Assembly: GCA_016935885.1 (NCBI GenBank)
Contig: JAFGQA010000466.1
Coordinates: forward strand, 1 to 48,001
From: Phycisphaerae bacterium
GTDB lineage: Bacteria; Planctomycetota; Phycisphaerae; UBA1845; UTPLA1
Length of the DNA: 48,001 nt
Direction: 5' to 3'
Below the pieces are notes generated by a model. It made no database searches. It saw only the letters and a list, made by a program, of their open reading frames with translations, and was not told the origin of the DNA. A program made the translations under genes and the position numbers. Shown in pieces: positions 35,612 through 42,446 of the stretch (the stretch's first letter is position 1; each line of letters opens with the position of its first letter).

Positions 35612-36541
35612 ATGGCAGATCACCGCGTGCAACAGCAACCAGAGAACGCCTGGACGGTCGGTCGGCTGCTGGCCTGGACGAAGGATCATTTCGAGGCCAA
35701 CGGGGTCGACGAGCCGCGTCTCTCGGCCGAGCTGCTGCTCGCCCAGGCCATGGACTGTCGGCGCATCGATCTGTATGCGCGGTTCGGCGAGGAGCCGAAG
35801 GCGGAGCAACGAGCGACATTTCGCGAGATGGTTCGGGCCGCCGGTGAGCACAAGCCGATCTCGCATCTGATCGGGCACAAGGAGTTCTATTCGCTCGAGT
35901 TCAAGGTGACGCCCAACGTACTGATTCCGCGGCCGGAGACGGAACTGCTGGTGGAGCGGGTCCTGGCGTGGTGCGACGCGCATGAGCGAGATCGGTGCAA
36001 CTTGCTGGACGTCGGCACCGGCTCGGGCTGCATCGCCATCGCCGTTGCGAGACGGCGGCCGGGGGTGCGGGTGGTTGCCTGCGACATCTCCGACGACGCG
36101 CTGGCCGTCGCCGCGGAGAACGCCGAGCGGCATGGCGTCGCCGAGCGCATGCGCTGTGTACGGGCCGACCTGCTGGACCTACCGGCGGAGGCCGTGCCGG
36201 AGGGGGGCTTCGACGTGATCGTCTCGAATCCGCCGTACGTCGCCGAGGACGAGTGGGATTCGTTGCCGGAGAACGTCCGCAAGTACGAACCTGAGATCGC
36301 GCTACTGGGCGGCACCGGGGGCTTGGAGGTGTTCCGGCGCATCGCCGGTGGTGTGCGAAACTGCCTACAACCCGACGGCACGGTTATCCTGGAGGTCGGC
36401 TTTGCGCAGGCCGATGCCGTCGAGGAAATCCTCACCCAAACGGCCGGGCTTCAACTGGTGGGCCGATTCAAGGATCTGGGCGGCGTGGATCGCGCACTTC
36501 AGTTCACGCTGTCGGGAGCCGGCCAACCGGCCTTCTCATGA
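35612..36541 (+). CDS. prmC: Release factor glutamine methyltransferase
   Basis: A 309-residue protein. The helical N-terminal domain is followed by a Rossmann SAM-binding site (LLDVGTGSGCIAIAVA, 131-146) and the catalytic NPPY (206-209) in IVSNPPYVAEDEW. It methylates the GGQ glutamine of release factors. PRPETELLVE at 107-116 is also conserved. The preceding 160 bp hold short CGAAACG direct repeats and no gene. Confidence 0.96.
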   Translation: MADHRVQQQPENAWTVGRLLAWTKDHFEANGVDEPRLSAELLLAQAMDCRRIDLYARFGEEPKAEQRATFREMVRAAGEHKPISHLIGHKEFYSLEFKVTPNVLIPRPETELLVERVLAWCDAHERDRCNLLDVGTGSGCIAIAVARRRPGVRVVACDISDDALAVAAENAERHGVAERMRCVRADLLDLPAEAVPEGGFDVIVSNPPYVAEDEWDSLPENVRKYEPEIALLGGTGGLEVFRRIAGGVRNCLQPDGTVILEVGFAQADAVEEILTQTAGLQLVGRFKDLGGVDRALQFTLSGAGQPAFS

Positions 36542-36878
36542 AGATCCGCAGGCTTCAGGCTGCCCGACGCCTTACGAACCTGGTGTATTCAACCCCGAGG
36601 AGGAGCTGCGGACTTCAATCCGAGCGGTCATTCGCACGGGCATTGAACGTCTGGAGCACTTAACGGTTGGATGCACCTGTGGCACCTGTCTGCGTGCGAC
36701 GCACAGGCAGGCCGCCGTCTCGGTGGTGGATTCACGGGCTTTGGCGCCCGTGCCACAGTCACAGGCAAGCGTGAACTGCTCTCTCCCCGGCGAGGGGCCG
36801 CGCGGGCTGAAGCCCGTAACCCGTCGGGTTCGGCGGCCGCCACTGCCGTGAGTCACCCAGTTTGATTACAGTGGTGGC
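36542..36878. other. Repeat-bearing gap before the GT9 gene
   Basis: Contains a degenerate palindromic repeat from about 36677 (CTGTGGCACCTG) to 36757 (GGCGCCCGTGCCACAG) and the GGGCT-GA-AGCCC palindrome near 36804-36820. No gene is visible. Confidence 0.55.
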
Positions 36879-37961
36879 ATGAGCGATCTTGCCGGCCGGT
36901 CATTCCGGCGCATCCTGATCATCAAGCCCAGCTCGCCGGGCGACATCATCCACGCGCTACCGGTCTTGCACGGGCTGCGGCGGCGCTTTCCCGAAGCGCA
37001 TCTCGCCTGGCTGGTGGCCACGTCGTTTGTGGACTTGATCGAAGCGGAAGTAGCACTGGACGAGGTCATTCCGTTCGACCGGAAGCGGTTCGGCCGGTTG
37101 GGTCGGAGCTTCGTGGTAACGCAGGAATTCACCGCGTTCGTTCGTGACCTGCGGGGCCGCCGGTTCGATCTGGTCGTCGATCTGCAGGGATTGTTTCGCA
37201 GTGGGTTCCTTGCGTTTGCCTCGGGAGCCGGCGTGCGGATCGGTTTTGCAGCCTCCCGCGAAATGGCCTGGATCTTCTACTCGCACAAGATCCCACCGGG
37301 CGATTCCGACGCCCACGCGGCAGACAAGAACTATACGGTGGCGAGGATGCTGGGCTTCGACGACGTGCCGATGGACTTCACGATCACGATTCCGGAAGAT
37401 GACCGGCAACAAGCCGATCGCCTCTTGGTGGAGGCGGGCGTGCGACCCGGCGCGCCGTATGCGGTCCTCGTTCCGGCCACGCGATGGGAGACCAAGTGCT
37501 GGCCGCCGGATCGCTTCGGGCAATTGGCTGGGGCTCTGAAGGAGCGTCATGGCCTTGGCACCGTCTTCGTCGGCGGTGGTTCGGACGTTGAGGCCGGGGA
37601 CGTGGCCGCTCGTGCCTCGAATGGTGCGGCGAAAAACCTGTGCGGCAGGACGACCCTTCGTCAGCTTGCGGCGCTGATCGACGGCGCGTCGGTCGTCGTC
37701 ACGGCCGACTCGACGCCGATGCACATGGCCGCCTCGCTGGGCCGCCCACTGGTTGCGCTGTTCGGCCCGACGAATCCGAGCCGCACGGGGCCGTATGGGC
37801 GCTTGCGGGATGTGCTGCGCCTGGACCTGGATTGTGCGCCCTGCTACTTGCGCCATCTGCGGCAATGTTCCCACGGGCACGCGTGCATACAGGGATTGCA
37901 GGTTCACGCCGTGCTTGGGGCCGTGGAGGAGCGATTGGCGCAGGCAGAAGGAGCCGTGTGA
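36879..37961 (+). CDS. GT9 glycosyltransferase, heptosyltransferase-like
   Basis: A 360-residue GT-B enzyme of family 9. IIKPSSPGDIIHALPVL at the start is the typical first strand and loop, VPATRWETKCWPP follows at the domain boundary, and ADSTPMHMAASLGRPLVALFGPTNP is the nucleotide-sugar region. Relatives add heptose or other sugars to LPS core. A short frame begins at its stop (GTGA). No other LPS gene is adjacent. Confidence 0.9.
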   Translation: MSDLAGRSFRRILIIKPSSPGDIIHALPVLHGLRRRFPEAHLAWLVATSFVDLIEAEVALDEVIPFDRKRFGRLGRSFVVTQEFTAFVRDLRGRRFDLVVDLQGLFRSGFLAFASGAGVRIGFAASREMAWIFYSHKIPPGDSDAHAADKNYTVARMLGFDDVPMDFTITIPEDDRQQADRLLVEAGVRPGAPYAVLVPATRWETKCWPPDRFGQLAGALKERHGLGTVFVGGGSDVEAGDVAARASNGAAKNLCGRTTLRQLAALIDGASVVVTADSTPMHMAASLGRPLVALFGPTNPSRTGPYGRLRDVLRLDLDCAPCYLRHLRQCSHGHACIQGLQVHAVLGAVEERLAQAEGAV

Positions 37962-38140
37962 AGAAAGGGGAGGCAGGGCACGAGCGGAGAAAGTGGATCA
38001 TAAAGCTCGGCCTGAAATTGCTAAGCGGGCCGCGCTGGCACACTGAAAAAAAGTTAGCACGACCCGAATTTTCTTTTGACAAACTTCGAGGAGGGCAGTC
38101 TAATACAAAACATCATGCTATCAAACGCTGCGAAATCTGA
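37958..38140 (+). CDS. Possible 60-residue peptide coupled to the GT9 gene
   Basis: The GTG start overlaps the GT9 stop as GTGA and has AAGGAG 4 bases upstream. The product is basic (KKGEAGHERRKWIIKLGLKL) and not recognised. It runs across the promoter and start of the next gene, which counts against it. Confidence 0.2.
   Translation: MKKGEAGHERRKWIIKLGLKLLSGPRWHTEKKLARPEFSFDKLRGGQSNTKHHAIKRCEI
38076..38104 (+). promoter_or_regulatory. Strong sigma-70 promoter giving a nearly leaderless mRNA
   Basis: TTGACA (38076-38081), a spacer of exactly 17 bases, then TCTAAT (38099-38104). The expected start of transcription is near 38111, only about 4 bases before the ATG at 38115. Confidence 0.65.
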
Positions 38141-38501
38141 ACTTCAACGCGAATTACAGCGACTCAGTGCCATGCGCTCGCGGATTGAGAGTAAGGTTCA
38201 GGCTATCGAGGCGCTGCTGTCGGATGATGAACTTGAGCCCTATAAACAGGGTGTTTCGGGCACACAACCGTCAAATGGCACGTTCGCCGCCAAACTCCGA
38301 CAGGTCTTATTGGAAATCGGCGAGCCCGCGAAAGTTGGTCGAGTTACGAAGGCGCTTGAGTGCAAAGGCGTCGGTCCGTCAGGAAAATCCAAACTGAATA
38401 CACGAGTCGCAACTGAGCTATGGAGAATGGCGCAGAAGAATACTGGCGGCGTGCACAAGGTGGGGTACGGCACGTACGTCGTCAAGCATGAAGAGCAATA
38501 G
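38115..38501 (+). CDS. Coiled-coil plus winged-helix-like small protein
   Basis: A 128-residue protein not assigned to a family. Residues about 5-35 form a coiled coil (ELQRELQRLSAMRSRIESKV). Residues about 55-125 look like a winged helix (FAAKLRQVLLEIGEPAKVGRV, TRVATELWRMAQ, GYGTYVV). It could bind DNA. The ATG has no Shine-Dalgarno site and follows the promoter at 38076 almost directly, suggesting leaderless translation. Base composition is a little more AT-rich than in neighbours, so it may be acquired. A structured segment follows its stop. Confidence 0.6.
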   Translation: MLSNAAKSELQRELQRLSAMRSRIESKVQAIEALLSDDELEPYKQGVSGTQPSNGTFAAKLRQVLLEIGEPAKVGRVTKALECKGVGPSGKSKLNTRVATELWRMAQKNTGGVHKVGYGTYVVKHEEQ

Positions 38502-38506
38502 AAGAT

Positions 38507-38604
38507 TCGACCCGGGCCTGCTCAGGGTGTAGGATCCCGGGTCGAGCGCAGTGCTGTTCCTGGTGGGGTCCCAGTACGGGACTGGGTAACCTCACCAGGG
38601 CAGC
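38507..38604 (+). ncRNA. Possible structured RNA or terminator pair
   Basis: A perfect 10-bp hairpin TCGACCCGGG/CCCGGGTCGA (38507-38545) is followed by a nested hairpin (38553-38604) with stems GCTG/CAGC, CCTGGTG/CACCAGG and CCCAGT/ACTGGG. No known RNA family is recognised. It might be the 3' end of the preceding gene or an independent RNA. Confidence 0.3.
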
Positions 38605-38674
38605 CTGTATCCTATTCACGTCTTTGCGTGATGTAAAGCGCCTTTTTGGGAATCTCAGAGATTCTGCAAGGGAA

Positions 38675-38767
38675 ATGTACGCGACTGAAGGGCAAGACCC
38701 GGCGATATCCGCTGGGCTGACCGATCATGTTTCGACCATAGAGAAGCTGATCGGGCTTCTGAACTGA
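38675..38767 (+). pseudogene. Possible transposase C-terminal remnant
   Basis: A 30-codon frame with DPAISAGLTDHVSTIEKLIG resembles the TPAxAAGLTDHxWTxEEL tail of several DDE transposases. Nothing upstream is recognisable, so this is a relic at best. A palindrome GAATCTCAGAGATTC lies just before it (38650-38664). Confidence 0.25.
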
Positions 38768-38792
38768 AACGCTACCAGCACCGCCGCGCCTG

Positions 38793-39509
38793 CTACGGCA
38801 AAGCGCTGAAGAACCGATCCCACCGTGGCAGGTAACAGTCGTCGTAGTCCAGCGACATGATGACGCGGCTCGATCGGCCGATCAGATTGTCCCGCGGAAC
38901 AAACCCGAAGACCCGTGAGTCTTTGCTCCGATCGCGGTTGTCGCCCATGACGAAGTAATGTCCGTCCGGCACCGTGACCGGACCGAATGAGCGCGGCGCC
39001 GGGACATCCGGCGTGAGCATGATCGGATGGGCGCGTTCACCCATCCGTTCGACGGCGAAGCGAGGCCGCAGGCAATCCCTCCAATCGATCTCGTCGAAGA
39101 TGTCGGGATCCAGCGGTGAATACACCACCGGCTGGCCGTTGACCAGCAGGCGATTTGAGCGCATCTCGATCACGTCTCCCGGCAGGCCGATCACCCGTTT
39201 GATCAATCGGGTGCCGTCTTCTGGAGATGTCAACACGGCGATCTCGCCTCGCTCCGGGCCTCCCCATTGGGCAATCCAGGCATCCGTGAAAGGCACGCGT
39301 AGGCCGTACGCCAGCTTGTTCACCGAGACGCGGTCGCCAATCAGGATCGTCGGCTGCATCGATCCGCTCGGCACGACGTTCCAGTCAGCGACAGAGGATC
39401 GCAACGTCAGGAGCACGACCAACACAGGTAGAAGCGGCCGGAGCCAGCCCCGCCACAGGTTCCCGGCGCACGCTTTCAACTGGAATCTCCGCTTCACCGT
39501 TGTCCTCAT
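38793..39509 (-). CDS. lepB: Signal peptidase I
   Basis: A 238-residue type I signal peptidase. One hydrophobic anchor is at about 24-36; the catalytic serine is Ser50 in VPSGSMQPT, the lysine is Lys104 in GTRLIKRVIGLPGD, and box E is VMGDNRDRSKDSR. It removes signal peptides on the outer face of the inner membrane. The gene is monocistronic, and the upstream 39510-39646 has only a repeat fragment (TTGTGGCACAGG near 39570). Confidence 0.95.
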   Translation of the reverse strand: MRTTVKRRFQLKACAGNLWRGWLRPLLPVLVVLLTLRSSVADWNVVPSGSMQPTILIGDRVSVNKLAYGLRVPFTDAWIAQWGGPERGEIAVLTSPEDGTRLIKRVIGLPGDVIEMRSNRLLVNGQPVVYSPLDPDIFDEIDWRDCLRPRFAVERMGERAHPIMLTPDVPAPRSFGPVTVPDGHYFVMGDNRDRSKDSRVFGFVPRDNLIGRSSRVIMSLDYDDCYLPRWDRFFSALP

Positions 39510-39646
39510 CGCAGTCTGTCCTCCCGATCATCCTTCCAACAAAACTCTTCCAAGCTATCCGGAGCGTCCCTTGTGGCACAGGCGTCTGGCCCATGTTCTC
39601 ACCGGCGACGTACGGGTTTCGCAATCACTGGCTTTCACGGGTCCGT

Positions 39647-39807
39647 GACACTTCCTGTGGCATTCGATTCTGGGCGACACTTCCGGCGGCATCCGATTCT
39701 AGGCGACACTTCCGGCGACGTCCGATTCTGGGTGCCACGGGCGGCTTGCCCGCCCGTGTGGTCTCCCCGGTGGTCGCAGGGGCATCCACGTTGGCAGGCA
39801 AGCTGCC
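39647..39807. repeat. 29-bp tandem repeat plus hairpin cassette, copy 2
   Basis: Three 29-bp direct repeats (39647-39675, 39676-39704, 39705-39733) with core ACTTCCGGCG and CGATTCT are followed by CACGGGCGG-cttgc-CCGCCCGTG (39736-39758) and by a GGCAG-gcaag-CTGCC hairpin (39793-39807). Module order equals 32226-32362. It directly abuts the MITE-like copy at 39809. Confidence 0.8.
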
Positions 39808-39808
39808 G

Positions 39809-39972
39809 TACGTATTCTGCGGGGTGGGTGGGGTGGCACGGGTAACGAACGACACGCCCCGCGGGGGCGGGTCGTTCATTACCAGTGAGAACAGGCTCGA
39901 ACGGATGCCCACGTGTAAGCCCCGCCACCGTTGGCGGCTCCGCTCGCCCGTGCCGCCCCGCCAAACACGTAC
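39809..39972. repeat. MITE-like interspersed repeat, copy 3 (inverted)
   Basis: The reverse complement matches the other three copies. It starts CGTATTCTGCGGGGTGG and ends GCCCCGCCAAACACGTA. Its hairpin has arms around GGTAACGAACGACACGCC and GGCGGGTCGTTCATTACC. The other part of the gap (39973-40314) holds a palindromic-repeat fragment at about 40057-40113 and no gene. Confidence 0.75.
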
Positions 39973-40314
39973 AGGGTTGGGGGCTCCCGAAGGCAATCGC
40001 GAGCTACCTCGCGCTGTGGGGTGCGATTACTTCCTGGGAGCACGTCCTAGGACCCCTGTGGCGCGGGCGCCGAGGCCCGTGACCGCACCGCCCTTCGTGG
40101 CGGTGCCACACTGGTCTTGGGGACGTGCTCGCACATGTCCGTGGGCGAGCATCGCTAATACCGGGTGTTCCTCCAAGCCCTTTAGACGATCGCGGGACGC
40201 CGCGACCCGGCGCCTGCGCTGCGTGTGGGTTGATATCGCATACTCGGCATCGGCGCGTCGGGCTGGGAGGACACGGTGAAGGGCCTCTGACTGCGGGCAA
40301 AGGCCGCACCGGCG

Positions 40315-40887
40315 TCACTTGGTCCGCTTGTAGGTGCCTTTCATCTCCATCTTCTTCACGAGGTGCATCATGTCCGCCCACTCATCAAGGCACCATTCGA
40401 GTGTGTCGTTGTCGACGACCTTCATGCAGTAGGTGCCGTAGCTTGCCGTGCCGTCGAGGCCGACGCTGCGGTAAGGCATCGTCCAGGTCTTCTTGGCCTT
40501 GTCGTACGCGGCGGTGCCCTCTTGCGGGTAGCCCCAGTTGTTAAACATCCACCAAATGTATTCTTTGGCCGCGGGATGCCAACTCCAAATGCCGGCGGCA
40601 TCGAAATGGACGTCTCCGCTCTCCGAGGAGATCAGCCCGTGCAGGCACTGCTTGTCGAGTGTCCAGCGCCACGAGGCGGTGCCCTTCCACTTCTTGTGCG
40701 CATCATCGGCATTGAGCATGTCCGCCTCCCACGTCCAGGATCCAACGAAGACATCGTATTCGTCCAGTTCCGTGGCGCGGGCTGGCCGCTCGATCTTCGT
40801 GAAGTCGACCTTCGGTGCCGCGCACCCGGAGACGAGTATCCCCACCACCGGTACCATCAACACTGCAATCCATGGTCTCGCGCTCAT
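40315..40887 (-). CDS. Lipoprotein with DUF1579-like domain
   Basis: A 190-residue lipoprotein: signal MSARPWIAVLMVPVVGIL, lipobox VSGC (Cys22). The mature domain, with FVGSWTWEADMLN, TASWRWTLDKQCLHG and WNNWGY-like strands (MFNNWGYPQ), resembles the DUF1579 or lipocalin-like folds. The ATG at 40887 has GGGAG 8 bases upstream, so I reject the longer frame to 40992. It is distantly like the exported protein at 24977. The upstream 40888-41096 carries an imperfect inverted GTTTCAG repeat and no gene. Confidence 0.78.
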   Translation of the reverse strand: MSARPWIAVLMVPVVGILVSGCAAPKVDFTKIERPARATELDEYDVFVGSWTWEADMLNADDAHKKWKGTASWRWTLDKQCLHGLISSESGDVHFDAAGIWSWHPAAKEYIWWMFNNWGYPQEGTAAYDKAKKTWTMPYRSVGLDGTASYGTYCMKVVDNDTLEWCLDEWADMMHLVKKMEMKGTYKRTK

Positions 40888-41096
40888 GACATGATCTCCC
40901 AACGACACGTGTGAATCGAGACGGACCGCGCGTCTCACAGCCGGAATGTTAAGGACATTTCGGCGGGAAAAACAGAAAAAAAACGAATTCATAAGAGGCC
41001 GTTTCAGTACTGTGGAGACGAGCGAGAGAATGCCCAGTGAACCATCTGATCCACCGACTTTGGCGCCGGTGCCGCACTGGGTTCTGAAACAGCTTC

Positions 41097-41567
41097 TCAG
41101 CCTTGCGGCGTCGGTTGATCCGTCGAAATCCGTTCCCGGTGGGATTGCGCGTCGCGCGACAAGGTGATGCCCTTATTGTCTTCTTCGGTCTTGTCGGTCA
41201 TGGAGTACGTGCCGTCCTGGCGGTCATGATTGACCTTGAGCTTCTTCATGTACAGCTCCAGGACGTCGCCCGCGCTGAGGCCCACGCACTGGGCCATCGA
41301 GATCCAGAAGAAAAGGAGATCAATGACTTCCACACGGGCGTTCTGGAGATCGTGCAGCTCGAAGCGGTGGCCGGTCTTAGCCTCGGTGCACCAGTGCTTC
41401 CAGTAGGTGGCGTTGCGCAGTTCCTCCAGTTCATTCGAGGCGGCGGCGATGTAGTTGTTCAGCCATTCGCCAGCCACCTGTGGGTCAAAATTGCGACGCA
41501 GTTTCTCGGGATCGAATCCGACGCGCCGGTTCAGCTCGGCCTGGTATTTGAAAAGCTCCTCAAGCAT
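41097..41567 (-). CDS. Dimeric dUTPase-like all-alpha NTP pyrophosphatase
   Basis: A 156-residue helical protein. EWLNNYIAAASNELEELRNATYWKHW and ARVEVIDLLFFWISMAQ carry the acidic metal-binding E-x2-E and E-x2-D motifs of the dUTPase_2/MazG superfamily. It then has GLSAGDVLELYMKKLKVN and a DGTYS motif. Such enzymes hydrolyse dUTP or related nucleotides to prevent misincorporation. The Pro/Thr-rich tail has no function that I recognise. It is monocistronic. Confidence 0.8.
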   Translation of the reverse strand: MLEELFKYQAELNRRVGFDPEKLRRNFDPQVAGEWLNNYIAAASNELEELRNATYWKHWCTEAKTGHRFELHDLQNARVEVIDLLFFWISMAQCVGLSAGDVLELYMKKLKVNHDRQDGTYSMTDKTEEDNKGITLSRDAQSHRERISTDQPTPQG

Positions 41568-41693
41568 CGCTCGCTGCTCCGTTGGCGGCCTCTCTGTAGT
41601 CCTCGCCCGGCTGACGTTTGGCCTGTCGCCGATTCAATCCAGACGCCCCGTGGGCTTCAGCCCGTGCGGCTTCTCAGCACCGCAACGCCTGCT

Positions 41694-41824
41694 AGTAAGG
41701 CGTTTCACCAATAGACTAGTACGGCGTTTCACCAATGGAACGACTGTACGCTCTGCCGAGAATTCTCTCTCGGCACCGGCTTCAGGACCGAGAAGGGATT
41801 CTCGGTCCAGGGATTCTCGGTCCA
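41694..41824. repeat. Cluster of short tandem repeats and hairpins
   Basis: Two 24-bp direct repeats with core GGCGTTTCACCAAT (41694-41717, 41718-41741). Further on, GGGATTCTCGGTCCA occurs twice in tandem (41795-41809, 41810-41824). The first of these pairs with GACCGAGAA (41786-41794) into a 9-bp hairpin. GCCGAG...CTCGGC (41755-41774) forms another. A GGGCTTCAGCCC palindrome lies at 41652-41663. Confidence 0.8.
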
Positions 41825-41858
41825 GCAATCGTAGTCGCCTTCCCTGTGAAAAGCGGTA

Positions 41859-42122
41859 CTAGTGCCGGTTGTAATACTCGGCATTGCGCCGAGCGTAGGA
41901 CTTCCACTTATCGGGAAGGTCCTCCTCGGCGAAGATCGCGGAGACCGGGCACTCGTCCGCGCACAGCCCGCAGTCGATGCAGGATGCCGGGTTGATGTAC
42001 AGCATCTTCTCAAACTGAAACGCGTCCTCCTCCGGCGTCGGGTGGATGCCGTCAACGGGGCACATCGCCACACAGGCCGCGTTCTTGACACCGATACACG
42101 GCTCGGCAATGACGTGAGGCAT
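41859..42122 (-). CDS. 7Fe/8Fe ferredoxin
   Basis: An 87-residue bacterial ferredoxin. The first cluster motif is CIGVKNAACVAMCPVD, typical of the [3Fe-4S]-bearing type; the second is CIDCGLCADECP ([4Fe-4S]). PDKWKSYARRNAEYY is the usual helix end. The ATG at 42122 has GGAG 7 bases upstream, so the longer frame to 42167 is not used. It is a low-potential electron carrier. It stands alone, not next to the redox locus. Confidence 0.93.
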   Translation of the reverse strand: MPHVIAEPCIGVKNAACVAMCPVDGIHPTPEEDAFQFEKMLYINPASCIDCGLCADECPVSAIFAEEDLPDKWKSYARRNAEYYNRH

Positions 42123-42180
42123 GGGATGCTCCAACTCCGCGGAGTGTGGGGCCGTCGCTCCCACCACCCTAGTATGGGTG

Positions 42181-42344
42181 TACGTGTTTAGCGGGGTGGG
42201 TGGGTAAGCGGAGCCGCCAGCGGCGGCGGAGCTAACCCGTGGGCATCCATTCCAGCCTGTTCTCGCGGGTAAGGAACGACCCGCCCGCGTGCGGCGTGTC
42301 GTTCCTTACCCATGCCACCCCGTTTGAACGCCAAACACTTACGT
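42181..42344. repeat. MITE-like interspersed repeat, copy 4
   Basis: The best-preserved copy. It begins TACGTGTTTAGCGGGGTGG and ends CCCCGTTTGAACGCCAAACA, giving inverted GTGTTTRGC ends. The central hairpin has perfect 14-bp arms GGGTAAGGAACGAC and GTCGTTCCTTACCC (42268-42311). The rest of the 324-bp gap before the GT2 gene has no feature. Confidence 0.82.
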
Positions 42345-42446
42345 AGAAGCAATTATAGTGGACAGACTGGCGGGCTTCCATCAATGCTTCGGCAAACCGG
42401 ATCGTCGTCGATCCGCGGGAACTCGCCATCCCGGGGCGGGTCAGGC

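Noticed and set aside
35249..36133. 294-codon frame across the fbp/prmC junction on the minus strand
   Set aside because: Overlaps two secure genes and has no coding character of its own.
39647..39733. Regular 29-bp repeats resembling a CRISPR array
   Set aside because: The units are directly adjacent with no spacers, and no cas gene is near.
39625..39996. Frame of 123 codons over repeats on the minus strand
   Set aside because: Built entirely of repeat sequence; similar frames appear wherever these repeats occur.
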